Of a stretch of 58,619 nucleotides of DNA, positions 27,500-37,303 are shown piece after piece; the stretch's first letter is position 1, and every line of letters begins with the position of its first letter. The stretch is from an uncultured Clostridia bacterium (GTDB lineage: Bacteria > Bacillota > Clostridia > Christensenellales > Aristaeellaceae). The position numbers and the translations under genes were made by a program. The notes below the pieces were generated by a model. It did not search any database. It was given only the letters and a program-made list of their open reading frames with translations, and was not told the DNA's origin. The stretch covers positions 1 to 58,619 of the forward strand of contig CAMVHE010000011.1 in the NCBI GenBank assembly GCA_947167215.1, written 5' to 3'.

Positions 27500-28732
27500 T
27501 CAGCGTATTTTTCTCGCTTCGAGATAATACCGTTTCTCCTGCGCATGGCCCATGGAGAAGGTCTTGCGGGGCAGGACGCCGTCCGCATTGATGCCGGCAA
27601 ACAGATCGTGCTTGCCGATGGAAGGCATCAGGAAGCCGATGCTGTCCTCGTCCTGGGAGAGCTCCGCCAGTGCTTCCTCCCCGTGGATATAATCGATGTC
27701 CCCGGCCTTTTCTGCCAGATAACGGTCCAGAAAATCCTGGAGGATTGCCACCGGGAGTGAGCCCAGTTTTGGAGAAAGCGTCAGGGTGCCCGTCTGGGTC
27801 CCGGAGATCCATTCCACCGGGTATCCCTCTTCTGCACAGATGGATTCTGCCGCAGAAAGCAGGTCCGGTACCGATACCCTGGTCACAATCCGGTGGATGG
27901 GCTCGATGCTCTGGGCATCATCCTGGATGTTCTCCAGCTCCACCAGCGCATACCTGGCAGGATGGACCAGCTGCTCCTCCGGAGTAAGGGTCCGGCGGAT
28001 CTCCTCCCAGCATGCCTTGGCGGTTGCCAGGGAATGATTGCCGTCGCCAACGGCATAGAGCATGGGCGTTTTTCCTTCCGCCTGGGAACGGATTCCCTCC
28101 TCATAGGCGGCCAGGTGCTCCGCCACCTTCGCTGCCATTTCCCCTTCCACACGCCAGCCGGACAGATGTCCGCCATGCTGCATCAGGTCAAAATCATAGC
28201 AGCGCGGAAGCTGGTCCCTGCAGGCCGTCAGCGGTTCAATGATCTGCTTTTTGTCATCATCGCACAGCAGCAGGACATGGGGCAGCTCCAGCGGCGCATG
28301 CTCCCGTATTTTTTTCCGGGGAGGAATACGGCTGACCACCGTCCGCTCCGTTGCCCGGATCGCAGACTGGGCATTGGGCCGGTAGTCATACTGATCCAGG
28401 TCAATGCATCCCAGAAGGCCGCGGCGGACCTGCCCGTTCAGCAGCGTCCGCTCCACATAAATGAAGGCATCCGGGATTTCCTCAAAGCGGCCGCCGTCCA
28501 GTTCTTCCTGCATGCGCTGATTGATGGCAGGGATCCGGTCTTCATAATGATCCGACAGCCAGATCTCCGGCAGCACCAGCCGCAGCGTCGAAGGGTCGTC
28601 CCCGACTTCCTTCGTTACCGCATCCCAGTAGGCAGGCTGCGAGGTAAACTGATCGCAGGCGATAACCGCCCAGGTGCGCATGTTGACTCCCTGAGGCATC
28701 AGGATGTTGGCGCGGTCAAACGCTAAGCTCAT
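27500..28732 (-). CDS. DUF1015 family protein
   Basis: A 410-residue cytoplasmic protein of the DUF1015 family. Recognisable blocks are ACDQFTSQPAYWDAV near the N-terminus and YAVGDGNHSLATAKACWEEI in the middle, where the GDGNHS segment looks like a catalytic or nucleotide-binding loop. Biochemical role unknown. The ATG at 28732 follows GGAGG by 8 bases and lies inside the end of ribF (17-base overlap), so it is the last gene of the rimP-to-ribF operon. It has no homology to the translation functions upstream. Confidence 0.88.
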   Translation of the reverse strand: MSLAFDRANILMPQGVNMRTWAVIACDQFTSQPAYWDAVTKEVGDDPSTLRLVLPEIWLSDHYEDRIPAINQRMQEELDGGRFEEIPDAFIYVERTLLNGQVRRGLLGCIDLDQYDYRPNAQSAIRATERTVVSRIPPRKKIREHAPLELPHVLLLCDDDKKQIIEPLTACRDQLPRCYDFDLMQHGGHLSGWRVEGEMAAKVAEHLAAYEEGIRSQAEGKTPMLYAVGDGNHSLATAKACWEEIRRTLTPEEQLVHPARYALVELENIQDDAQSIEPIHRIVTRVSVPDLLSAAESICAEEGYPVEWISGTQTGTLTLSPKLGSLPVAILQDFLDRYLAEKAGDIDYIHGEEALAELSQDEDSIGFLMPSIGKHDLFAGINADGVLPRKTFSMGHAQEKRYYLEARKIR

Positions 28733-29678
28733 GGATTTTTCCTCCTTCTTCCTTTCGGAACGCCTGCAGGATCGCTTCCGCCTGCTGTTTGTTGCGCTCC
28801 ACTTCATGCATCAGGGATTCCATGCTCTCGAAAGCACGTTCTTCCCGGATATGTTGAATAAAGGACAGCTGCATTTCCTTTCCATACAGGGTAGCCGGCG
28901 CTGCCTTCAGCAGATGGGCCTCAATGGTCGGCGATCCCTCCGGAGCGGTCGGATGACGCCCCACATTGACCACCGCATCATAGGCGGTTCCTTCAATCCA
29001 TGCCTGACATGCATATACCCCGTAGGCCGGTATGACCTTTTCTTCGGGAAACGCCAGGTTGGCCGTCGGGAATCCGAACTGCCGCCCCAGATGCTTTCCC
29101 TCCGCGATGGTGCCGGAAAGGATGTACGGTCTTCCCAGCATCCTCCGGGCTTTTTCGGCTTCTCCCGCCTGCAGGCATCTGCGGATGCGGGTGGAGGAAA
29201 CCGCCTCCCCCTCATAGTCCACCGCGTCAATGACCGCGACATCAAAGCCGTATTTCTTTCCGAATGCCTGCATGTCCGCCGCTTTTCCTTCCCCCCTGCA
29301 GCCGAAGGAGTAATTAAAGCCGATGACCACCGAAACCGGGTGCAGAGCAGCGACCATCTGCTTCACGTAGGTTTCCGGCGACTGTGCCGCATACTCCCTG
29401 GTAAAAGGTTCCAGCAGCAGTGCCCCCACGCCCATGGAAGCAAAGCAGGCTTTCTTCTCTTCCAGCGTCTGAAGGTGCGCCGGCGCCTTTTCCGGGGAAA
29501 AGATCGTCATGGGATGGTTGGCGAAGGTATAGACCAGACTGCAGGCGTCCTTTTCGCGTGCATCCTGCATGGCACGATGCACCAGACGCTGGTGTCCCAG
29601 ATGAACGCCATCGAACTCGCCCAGCGCGATGGCGGTTCTGCCACCCTGCCAGGCGGTGATTTGCGTCAGTATTTGCAT
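28716..29678 (-). CDS. ribF: Riboflavin kinase / FAD synthetase
   Basis: A bifunctional enzyme that makes FMN and then FAD. Residues 1-185 are the nucleotidyltransferase domain (ALGEFDGVHLGHQRLV, and SSTRIRRCL), and residues 190-310 are the kinase domain (GKHLGRQFGFPTANL, and NVGRHPT). The 320-residue length is normal. The frame ends inside the DUF1015 start. The classic truB-ribF neighbourhood is conserved. Confidence 0.95.
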   Translation of the reverse strand: MQILTQITAWQGGRTAIALGEFDGVHLGHQRLVHRAMQDAREKDACSLVYTFANHPMTIFSPEKAPAHLQTLEEKKACFASMGVGALLLEPFTREYAAQSPETYVKQMVAALHPVSVVIGFNYSFGCRGEGKAADMQAFGKKYGFDVAVIDAVDYEGEAVSSTRIRRCLQAGEAEKARRMLGRPYILSGTIAEGKHLGRQFGFPTANLAFPEEKVIPAYGVYACQAWIEGTAYDAVVNVGRHPTAPEGSPTIEAHLLKAAPATLYGKEMQLSFIQHIREERAFESMESLMHEVERNKQQAEAILQAFRKEEGGKIHELSV

Positions 29679-29680
29679 GG

Positions 29681-30562
29681 TTATCTCTCCAGAAGCATGG
29701 CATCGATTATGATCTGCTGCTTTTCAGCATGGCCGATGCCACAGAATTCGTCTTGAATATACAGGCACAGCGGGCCCTCCTGCTCCGGGAAGGACACGAC
29801 TTCCCGCGGCTCCAGCGGAACGCCGTTCATGACAAAGCGCCGTGCCGCCGGCTTTACCGCAATATGCGGCAGGTGGTTCAGGGGGAAATCCATGGGGACC
29901 AGATGCTCTTCCATCCAGGAAATTCCCTCGATGGCATCCACGGACACCGCATTCTCCAGGGTAAAGGGGCCGGTCGAAGTCCGGACCAGCTGATCCATCA
30001 CCGCCACGGTACCCAGGGCCTGCCCGATGTCCCGGCAAAGGGAACGGATATAGGTGCCCCTCCCGCAGACGATACGCAGGCGGAACCTGCCTTCCGGCAG
30101 CGTTTCCAGTAGCCGGAGCTGCTCCACGTGCACTTCCCTGGCGGGAATCTCCACCGTTTCTCCGTTTCTGGCATACTGGTACAGCCGCTTTCCATCCTTC
30201 TTGAGCGCACTGACCAAGGGCGGCACCTGCTGGATATCTCCCACCAGCTGCGGCAGAACGGCTTCCACCTCTGCACCGGTCAGAGAGACCTCTTCCCGCT
30301 GCAGTACCTGTCCGGACATATCTAGGGTGTCCGTCAGAATCCCGGGCACCAGGGTGCATTCATAGCTTTTTTCCTTGTCCGCCATGTAGTCGAAAAGCCT
30401 GGTGGCCTTGCCAATGGCGATGGGCAGCACTCCGGAGGCATCCGGATCCAGTGTTCCGGTATGCCCCACCTTGGTGCCTTTGGGCAGAAGCCGCTTTATC
30501 CGTGCCACCACCGCCGCACTGGTCATTCCTGCAGGCTTGTTCACAGGCAGAAATCCGTTCAT
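29681..30562 (-). CDS. truB: tRNA pseudouridine-55 synthase
   Basis: Makes pseudouridine 55 in the T loop of tRNAs. The 293-residue protein has FLPVNKPAGMTS at the start and the catalytic aspartate in GHTGTLDPDASGVLP. A C-terminal RNA-binding region with a KPAARRFVMNGV segment is present. The ATG at 30562 overlaps the nrnA stop by 4 bases and follows AAGGAGAAGG. Confidence 0.96.
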   Translation of the reverse strand: MNGFLPVNKPAGMTSAAVVARIKRLLPKGTKVGHTGTLDPDASGVLPIAIGKATRLFDYMADKEKSYECTLVPGILTDTLDMSGQVLQREEVSLTGAEVEAVLPQLVGDIQQVPPLVSALKKDGKRLYQYARNGETVEIPAREVHVEQLRLLETLPEGRFRLRIVCGRGTYIRSLCRDIGQALGTVAVMDQLVRTSTGPFTLENAVSVDAIEGISWMEEHLVPMDFPLNHLPHIAVKPAARRFVMNGVPLEPREVVSFPEQEGPLCLYIQDEFCGIGHAEKQQIIIDAMLLER

Positions 30563-31524
30563 ACCTTCTCCTTCAGCGCGGCAAGGATGATATCCGCCGC
30601 CTCCTGGAGCGTGGCATGAATGGTGCATCCGGCAGCCTGGGGATGTCCCCCGCCGCCAAAGCGCACTGCAACATCATTGACCGTATCCGGCTCCACCGCC
30701 CGCAGGGAAATCTTGATACCGTCCTCCCGCTCGCTGGCCATGAAGGACATGCGTACGCCGTCCACTTCGAGGGCCTTGTTCACCAGCCCGTCCGCTTCCT
30801 CAAAGGAGCAGCCGGTGCAGTCGAAGTCTTCCTTGGTCAGGATAATCATTCCGATCTGGTTGTCCGCATGGAAGGACATGGCTTCATAAGCGCGTTTGGT
30901 CAGCTTCACCTTGCTCATGGGGAAGGACCGGTACATCTTGCGGCTGATGAGCGAGATCTGTCCTCCGTGTTCCAGCAGGTCCGCAGCGGCCCGCAGCGTT
31001 TCCGGCTTGGTTCCGTTGTACTGGAAATGGCCGGTATCGGTGGACAGTCCCAGCAGCAGCTGATTCGCCATCGCCGTATCCAGGGGGATTCCCAGGTCCC
31101 GCACGATGACCTTATAGGCCAGCTGGCAGCATGCCGGGGCATTCGATTCCACATAATTGAAATCGCCGAAGGCAGGATTGGTTCCGTGATGGTCCAGTAC
31201 GATGCGCGTTGCAGCCTTCTCAAAGAGCGGAAGCGCTTCGCCCAGCATGTCCGGGGAGCTCACATCCACGGAAAAAGCCGTATCATAAGGAGCATCGATC
31301 TGCTCCGGGGTACGGTAAACGTCGAGGTCCGGAACGATTCCGAACCGGGGCGACGGCGTCCCGTCACAGACCACCTGCACCTGCTTTCCCATCGCAAGGA
31401 GTGCCCTGCGGAGGGCCAGCACGGAGCCTACCGTGTCCCCATCCGGATGGATATGGGAAAAGAGCAGCACACTCTGTGACTTTCTGACGGCGTTCAGCCA
31501 TTCTTCACTGAACGGTACTCTCAT
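30559..31524 (-). CDS. nrnA: DHH-family phosphoesterase (NrnA-like nanoRNase)
   Basis: A bifunctional oligoribonuclease and pAp phosphatase type enzyme. The 321-residue protein has the DHH domain motifs HIHPDGDTVGS, the DHH signature LDHHGTN, STDTGHF, and the DHHA1 glycine-rich RFGGGGHPQAAGCTI. The ATG at 31524 follows a GGGGGAGGAAG box and overlaps the rbfA end. Position between rbfA and truB is conserved in Bacillota. Substrate choice among nanoRNA, pAp and cyclic dinucleotide products is not readable. Confidence 0.92.
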   Translation of the reverse strand: MRVPFSEEWLNAVRKSQSVLLFSHIHPDGDTVGSVLALRRALLAMGKQVQVVCDGTPSPRFGIVPDLDVYRTPEQIDAPYDTAFSVDVSSPDMLGEALPLFEKAATRIVLDHHGTNPAFGDFNYVESNAPACCQLAYKVIVRDLGIPLDTAMANQLLLGLSTDTGHFQYNGTKPETLRAAADLLEHGGQISLISRKMYRSFPMSKVKLTKRAYEAMSFHADNQIGMIILTKEDFDCTGCSFEEADGLVNKALEVDGVRMSFMASEREDGIKISLRAVEPDTVNDVAVRFGGGGHPQAAGCTIHATLQEAADIILAALKEKV

Positions 31525-31885
31525 CTTCCTCCCCCTTTGCCACATGGTTCAGCAGTTCTGCAATATGCACGCCGTATTCAATGGAGGTATCCAGCTTGAA
31601 CACCGGTTCCGGAGTATAGCGAAGCATCATATGCTGGCCGAGGGAATGGCGGATAAAGCCGCTGGCGCTTTTCAGGGCGGCCATCATCCCGTCCCTCTTT
31701 TCCTCTTCCATGACGCTCACAAAAATCTTCGCATACCGCAGATCCTTCGTCACTTCCACGTGCGTAATGGAAAACATGCAGTCCGTCCGGGGATCGCTTA
31801 CCTCGTCCCGGATGATCTTCTCCACTTCGCGCATGACTTCCGCGGAAATGCGGTCTGTCCTGTCAAATCCTCTCTGTGTAGCCAT
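31505..31885 (-). CDS. rbfA: Ribosome-binding factor A
   Basis: A 126-residue KH-type factor for late 30S maturation. It has the diagnostic DPRTDCMFSITHVEVTKDLR segment followed by YAKIFVSVM. AGGTGAG just before the ATG overlaps the T-run of a terminator-like hairpin that separates it from infB, so its level may be set by read-through. Confidence 0.94.
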   Translation of the reverse strand: MATQRGFDRTDRISAEVMREVEKIIRDEVSDPRTDCMFSITHVEVTKDLRYAKIFVSVMEEEKRDGMMAALKSASGFIRHSLGQHMMLRYTPEPVFKLDTSIEYGVHIAELLNHVAKGEEDESTVQ

Positions 31886-31896
31886 TTTCTCACCTC

Positions 31897-31927
31897 AAAA
31901 AAATGCGCCCGGGGAGACCCCGAGCGC
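31897..31927 (-). terminator. Terminator-like hairpin between infB and rbfA
   Basis: On the minus strand GCGCTCGGGG-TCT-CCCCGGGCGC (31905-31927) is followed by ATTTTTTTGAGG. The T-run merges with the rbfA ribosome binding site. It lies inside an otherwise continuous operon, so it probably acts as a partial terminator. Confidence 0.75.
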
Positions 31928-31936
31928 ACAGGTCCA

Positions 31937-34923
31937 TTATTTCTGTTCAATCTCTTCCATGATAAAGCACTCGATGATATCGCCGTTCTTGATGTCCGAG
32001 TAGTTTTCCAGCCCGATGCCGCACTCGTATCCCTCGCCGACTTCACGGACGCTGTCCTTGAAGCGCTGCAGAGAGGAGAGCTTGCCTTCATAGATTACCA
32101 CATTATCACGCAGCAAACGAACCTGCGCATTGCGCTGAATCTTGCCGTCGGTGACATAACCGCCGCCGATGACGCCAACGCCGGTAATCTTGAAGACATT
32201 GCGGATCTCCGCATGACCCAGGAGATTCTCCTTGAATTCCGGTGCCAGCAGGCCTTTCATGGCTTTCTCAATATCTTCAATCGCCTGATAAATAATACGG
32301 TAATAACGGATGTCAATGCCGTCGCGGGTTGCCGCTTCCCTGGCCTTTGCGTCAGGACGCACGTTGAAGCCGATGATGATGGCTCCGTCGATGCCGGCAA
32401 GCATGACATCGTTCTCGGTGATGCCGCCCACGCCGCTGTGGATCGTGCGCACATGCACCTTATCATTGCTGAGTTTCTCCAGAGACTGCTTGACGGCTTC
32501 CACAGATCCCTGAACGTCTGCCTTGATGATGATATTCAGGTTCTGTACCTCGCCCTCCGCCATCTTGCTGTAGAGTTCCTCCAGCGTGGATGCAGAGCTG
32601 GTCTTGACACGGGCAGCGCGCTGCTTCGCTTCGCGCTCCTCCACCACCTGGCGGGCAAGCTTCTCATCTTCCACCGCAATGAACTCGTCACCGGCTTCCG
32701 GAACAGAACCGAAACCGATGATCTCCACCGGCGTGGAAGGCAGTGCATCCGTCACGCGCTCTCCGCGGTCCGAAATCATGGCGCGGACACGGCCGTAGGA
32801 GTTGCCGGCAACGATCATATCGCCGACATGCAGCGTGCCGTTCTGCACCAGTGCGGTGGCAATGGCACCGCGGGCATGGTCGAGCTTGGCTTCCACGATG
32901 ACGCCTCTGGCCTTCCTGTTGGGATTAGCCTTCAGCTCCATCATGTCTGCCAGCAGCAGGACGTTTTCAAGAAGCGTATCGACGCCCTCGCCGGTCTTGG
33001 CGCTGACGGGTACCATGATGGTATCGCCGCCCCACTCTTCCGGAACAAGGTCGTATTTGATCAGTTCCTGCTTCACGGCATCCAGGTTGATGCCGGGCTT
33101 GTCAATCTTGTTGATGGCCACGATGATCGGGGTGTTGGCCGCCTTGGCATGGTTGATGGATTCCACCGTCTGGGGCATGACGCCGTCATCGGCTGCCACG
33201 ACGAGGATCGCGATATCGGTAGCCTGGGTTCCGCGGGCACGCATGGCGGTGAATGCCTCATGTCCGGGCGTATCCAGGAAGGTGATCTGGCTGCCGTTGA
33301 CCATAACGGTATAGGCGCCGATGGCCTGGGTAATGCCGCCGGCCTCTCCCGCCGTGACCTTGGACTTGCGGATGTAGTCGAGCAGGGAGGTCTTGCCGTG
33401 GTCGACGTGGCCCATGATGGTCACTGCCGGCGGACGCGGCTTCAGATTGCTCTCATCGTCTTCCACATTCTCGGCAGAGAGTGCATCTTCTGCTGTCTTA
33501 TCCAGTTTCTTTTCAAGGGTAACATCAAACTCGGAGGCCACCAGCGCAGCAGTATCGTAATCGAGCTCCTGGTTGATGGTAGCCATGATACCAAGCAGCA
33601 TGAGCTTCTTGATGATTTCGCCGGCAGGCTTGCCGATGCGCTCCGTCAGGTCGCGCACCGTGATGGTTTCCGCCGTCATGTACGCGGTTTCAATCTTGAT
33701 CGGCGCCATCTTCTGCTGGGCACTCAGCTGTTTGGTGCCCTTCTTGCGGCGGCCGCGTACGACTTCATCATCGATATCGTTGTAGCCGTTCTCCCTGGCC
33801 AGCTGCTTGCGGTTCTTGGCATTGGTATGCTCCGGATCATGCTGCTGCTGACGCTGCCGCATCTTCTTGTTGGGATCGTAATTGGATACCCGTTCCTTCT
33901 CGATGGTCGGAATGAGTTCCGGTCCCTTGCTCGGACGCGCATTGCGGTTCGGTCCCTGGCTGCGGTTTCCCTGCGAGGCCATTCCCTTGCCCTGGGGAGC
34001 CATGCCGCCCTGCGGACGCGGGCCGCCCTGTACGGGTCCGCGGCCTGCCGGTCCCTGTCCGGGACGCGGTGCAAATCCGGGCTGTCCCTGGCGGGGTCCC
34101 TGCATTCCGGGTGCAGGACGGTTCCCCTGCATTCCGGGCTGACCCTGTCTCGGAGCCTGTCCCATCGGGCCCTGCGGACGCATGCCGGGTCTTGCTCCCG
34201 GTACACCCTGCATGGGTCTTGCTCCCTGCGGTGCCTGGGGGCGCTGGCCGGCGGGCGTCAGGCGCTGGCCGGGCTGGGGCCTGGGCTGTCCCTGTGCCGG
34301 ACGCTGCGGAGCCTGAGCAGTCTGACCGGGCTGTACGGGCGACGCTGGGCAGCGGGCTGCTGCTGGCTCTGTGCCGGCGCATTTGCCGCGGCTGCCTCCG
34401 GTTTTGCTTCGGTTTTCCCTTCCGGCCTGGCTTCCTGCCCGGTTTCCGCCTTTACTTCCGGCTTCACTTCCGGCTTTTCTTCCCGGACTTCTGCCTTCTC
34501 CGGCTTCTTCTCCTCGGCTGCCTTTTCCACCGGCTGCTCGGCCTTCCGGACCTCCGCGGCCTTTTCGGCTGCCGGGGCAGCAGCTGCCTCTGCCTTCGGT
34601 TCGCTCTTCTTTTCCATGACGGGAGCTTCTGCCTTGGGAGCTTCCGTCTTCGGTGCTTCCGGCTTTTCGGCTACAGGCTGAGCGGTCTCCTCATCATCGG
34701 GCATGGTCCATGCCTTCTGCTGGGATTCCATGGCCTTCTGCTGCTCCTTGCGCAGCTTTTCGGCACGCATTTCCTCCTCCTGCTGATTCAGACTGCGCTC
34801 CATGCGGCGCATTTCTGCCAGTATCTTCTCCGCTCTGGTCTTAAGGCCTGTTGCGTCCTTAAGCAGTTCTCCGGACTTGGCGCTCAAGTCCTTGGTGATT
34901 TCCTGAATTTTCATTTTGGCCAT
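31937..34923 (-). CDS. infB: Translation initiation factor IF-2, split by a frameshift
   Basis: IF-2 is the GTPase that places fMet-tRNA on the 30S subunit. The main frame (first ATG 34213, open from about 34339) holds a Pro/Gly/Gln-rich linker, the IF2_N domain, the G domain ([20 protein letters not shown]) and the C-terminal domains. The N-terminal about 190 residues, from the ATG at 34923 or 34914, lie in another frame: a helical start ([19 protein letters not shown]) and Ala/Lys/Glu-rich repeats. The frames join at 34340-34341, where one base is missing or two are extra. The core is intact, so an internal start could still give function. Confidence 0.9.
34337..34344 (-). other. Frameshift site in infB
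   Basis: Upstream codons read CAG CGT (Gln-Arg). Downstream codons read CCC GTA CAG CCC (Pro-Val-Gln-Pro) in the frame of the main IF-2 body. Only two bases (CG on the minus strand, 34340-34341) lie between them. Continued in the old frame the protein loses its Pro/Gln-rich character and stops at 34258; in the new frame that character resumes at once. Confidence 0.85.
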
Positions 34924-34960
34924 ATTCGCCGTAGCACCCCCAAAATCTTGGTGTCTTTCT

Positions 34961-35350
34961 TCATTTTTCTTCTGCCGCGCGATCCTCTCGGACCTCCGAG
35001 GGATTCCGACCGGTTTCCCCGTCGTTTTTCGGTTCCTTTATGTCAAGTTCCTTTGCCAGAACCCGGAGCCTCTCGCCGAGGGGGCCGGGACGAACCGCTG
35101 CCACCATGCAGCCGGGCTTGCCCACGGTCCGGGACAGGATTCCTTCCTCCAGGATCAGGCAGGGAACATCGTAATAAAGTGATTTATCGGAAAAATCCTT
35201 CTGCGTTCTTTCCGAAACGCCGCTGTCGAGAAGGATGATGGCTGCATCCCCCCGGCCCAGGCTTCTGTGAACCTGCGGAGTCCCGGTGGTCACCTGTCCT
35301 GCCTTTCTGGCAAGTCCAAGCATGTAGGTAAACGCATCAAGCTTCTGCAT
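34961..35350 (-). CDS. ylxQ: L7Ae-family RNA-binding protein YlxQ
   Basis: A 129-residue protein with the L7Ae/L30e-type fold (YMLGLARKAGQVTTGTPQVH, and AAIILLDSGVSERTQ), as in Bacillus YlxQ, which binds kink-turn RNAs. The C-terminal 30 residues are a charged extension beyond the usual length. It overlaps ylxR by 14 bases and ends about 40 bases before infB. Confidence 0.9.
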   Translation of the reverse strand: MQKLDAFTYMLGLARKAGQVTTGTPQVHRSLGRGDAAIILLDSGVSERTQKDFSDKSLYYDVPCLILEEGILSRTVGKPGCMVAAVRPGPLGERLRVLAKELDIKEPKNDGETGRNPSEVREDRAAEEK

Positions 35351-35606
35351 TCAGCGCCTCCCCAAGAGCAGCATACACGGAAGCATCAATGCGGGTTTCC
35401 AGGGCTTTTTCGAGGGAATGTGCTTTCTCCGCCTTTTTCAGGCATTCCACCGAGCGGCAGATATAGGCGCCCCGCCCCGGTGCTTTTCCGATGGGGTCAA
35501 ATGCGATCTCCCCCTGCTGATTTTTCACGATCCGCAGAAGGGATTTTTTCTCCTTCATCTCTCGACAGCCCACGCACATGCGCATGGGGATTTTTCTTGT
35601 CTTCAC
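35337..35606 (-). CDS. ylxR: YlxR (RnpM) RNA-binding protein
   Basis: An 89-residue basic protein with the signature PMRMCVGCREMKEKKSLLRI and GRGAYICRSVECLKKA. The family has recently been tied to control of RNase P activity, which is why the name RnpM is used. Located between nusA and ylxQ, the conserved position. Confidence 0.92.
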   Translation of the reverse strand: MKTRKIPMRMCVGCREMKEKKSLLRIVKNQQGEIAFDPIGKAPGRGAYICRSVECLKKAEKAHSLEKALETRIDASVYAALGEALNAEA

Positions 35607-35619
35607 GCTAATCTACCTC

Positions 35620-36786
35620 TTACAGCTCTTCATCCAGCCCCGGAATTTCCACCTCGAGCATGTCCTCCGTCAGCGCTTCGGTAAGTTCTTCCTCATGCTG
35701 GCTTTCGCTCTTGATGTCAATCTTCCATCCGGTCAGACGGGCCGCCAGGCGGGCATTCTGTCCTTCCTTGCCGATGGCCAGCGACAGCTGATTATCCGGC
35801 ACGACCACCGCGCAGAGCTTTTCCGCCTCGTTGATCTTGACGCTGACCACGTTGGCAGGATTCAGGGCATTGGCCACAAATTCCGCCGGGTCATTGGACC
35901 ACTTGATGATATCGATCTTTTCACCCCGCAGCTCGGAAACCACCCGGTCCACGCGCTGTCCCCTCGGGCCAACGCAGGAGCCCACCGGATCCACCTGCGG
36001 ATCAATGGAATGCACCGCGATTTTCGTCCGGCTTCCGGCTTCCCTTGCGATGCTGCGGATCTGCACGGTACCGCTCTGGATCTCCGGCACCTCCAGCTCA
36101 AAGAGCCGTTTCACGAGGCCGGGATGAATGCGGGAAACGCTGACCTGCGGTCCCTTTGCGGCGTTCTTCTGGTTCCTGCTCTCACCGACGACCTCCAGCA
36201 CATAGACCTTGATCCGCTCGCCGGGAACATAGACATCCGTATTCATCTGCTGGCTCCGCTCGAGCACGCCTGCCGTCTTTCCGAGTTCCACATTGACGGC
36301 GCCACTCTCGGGATCCACGCTGTAGACAATGGCGGTCAGGATTTCGTTTTCCTTCTCAATGAAATCCTCGTAAATCTTGCCGCGCTCCGCTTCCCGGATT
36401 TTCTGCACAATGACCTGCTTGGCCGTCTGTGCCGCCACCCTGCGGAAATTATTCGGAGTGACCTCCACCTCGACGATATCGTCTTCCTCATAGCTCGGCT
36501 GAATCTTCCGGGCATTTTCCAGGGAGATCTCCGTGGCGTCGTCCATGACTTCCTCCACCACGGTCTTTCTGGCATACAGGTGTACCGCACCGGTGACCCG
36601 GTCGAGATCCACCCGCACATTGGTATTCACCGGCGCTACGCCGTACTGCTTGCTGAAGTTGTTCTTATATGCACTCTTGAGGGCTTCCTCGATGGCGGTG
36701 TAAAGAACTTCCTTGCTGATGTTCTTCTCCTTTGCCAGCAGGCCGATTGCCTCAATCATTTCTTTGTTTTCATTGCGATCCAGCAT
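35620..36786 (-). CDS. nusA: Transcription termination/antitermination factor NusA
   Basis: Binds RNA polymerase and nascent RNA to modulate pausing, termination and antitermination. The 388-residue product has the N-terminal polymerase-binding domain (1-125), the S1 domain (about 130-200) and two KH domains (GSCVGPRGQRVDRVVSELRG, and LAIGKEGQNARLAARLTGWK). It lacks the C-terminal acidic repeats of proteobacterial NusA, as usual in Bacillota. AGGAAAG precedes the ATG. It follows rimP by 28 bases. Confidence 0.97.
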   Translation of the reverse strand: MLDRNENKEMIEAIGLLAKEKNISKEVLYTAIEEALKSAYKNNFSKQYGVAPVNTNVRVDLDRVTGAVHLYARKTVVEEVMDDATEISLENARKIQPSYEEDDIVEVEVTPNNFRRVAAQTAKQVIVQKIREAERGKIYEDFIEKENEILTAIVYSVDPESGAVNVELGKTAGVLERSQQMNTDVYVPGERIKVYVLEVVGESRNQKNAAKGPQVSVSRIHPGLVKRLFELEVPEIQSGTVQIRSIAREAGSRTKIAVHSIDPQVDPVGSCVGPRGQRVDRVVSELRGEKIDIIKWSNDPAEFVANALNPANVVSVKINEAEKLCAVVVPDNQLSLAIGKEGQNARLAARLTGWKIDIKSESQHEEELTEALTEDMLEVEIPGLDEEL

Positions 36787-36814
36787 GATGATCTTTCCTT
36801 TCTATCAGGAAGCG

Positions 36815-37303
36815 TCAGGCTTCCCCATCCTCCGGGATATCGAAATCTGCCTCGGTAAATGTGATCACCGGCCGGCACAGGGAAACATCCCGCATGTCAA
36901 ATGCCTGTTCCTCCCCATTGACAGAGAGCACGATCTTCTGCTCCACAAGCCCCACCAGGGTGCCTTCCATCTGCTTCGCTCCGTTCAGGGGCTTGTAGAA
37001 GTGCACTTCCACCGGCTTGCCTGCAAAGCGGTCAAAGTCTTTCTGCTTTTTGAGGGGACGATCAAGACCCGGCGAACATACCTCGAGAAAGTCATAGTCC
37101 ACTTCTTCCACCATTGGCATGCACGCATGGTGGTAGGACTCGCAGTCATTCAAGGTAATTCCGCCGGGTTTGTCTATATAAATGCGCAAATAACGACTGG
37201 CTCCTTCCCGAACCAGCTCCACATCCACCAGCTCATAGCCGGAATGCGCAGCAAGTTCCGCCAGCCTTGGTTCTACACTTTTCGTAAGATTGCTTTGGGC
37301 CAT
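36815..37303 (-). CDS. rimP: Ribosome maturation factor RimP
   Basis: A 162-residue 30S maturation factor. It has YELVDVELVREGASRYLRIY near the N-terminus and the EVCSPGLDRPLKK segment typical of RimP. Two ATGs compete: the one at 37309 sits one base from AAAGGAG, the one at 37303 has 7-base spacing, so 37303 was chosen. It is the first gene of the nusA-infB operon and carries a structured leader. Confidence 0.93.
   Translation of the reverse strand: MAQSNLTKSVEPRLAELAAHSGYELVDVELVREGASRYLRIYIDKPGGITLNDCESYHHACMPMVEEVDYDFLEVCSPGLDRPLKKQKDFDRFAGKPVEVHFYKPLNGAKQMEGTLVGLVEQKIVLSVNGEEQAFDMRDVSLCRPVITFTEADFDIPEDGEA

Noticed and set aside
33837-34382. Third-frame peptide across the infB frameshift
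   Set aside because: Considered as a possible alternative continuation of IF-2. It lacks the repetitive Pro/Gly/Gln character and does not join either true segment.
31433-34681. Forward open frame of 1082 codons opposite the infB region
   Set aside because: It lies antisense to infB, rbfA and the end of nrnA, all with clear homology. Its composition is the mirror image of the GC-rich, Pro/Gln-rich IF-2 codons, and it has no domain or ribosome binding site.
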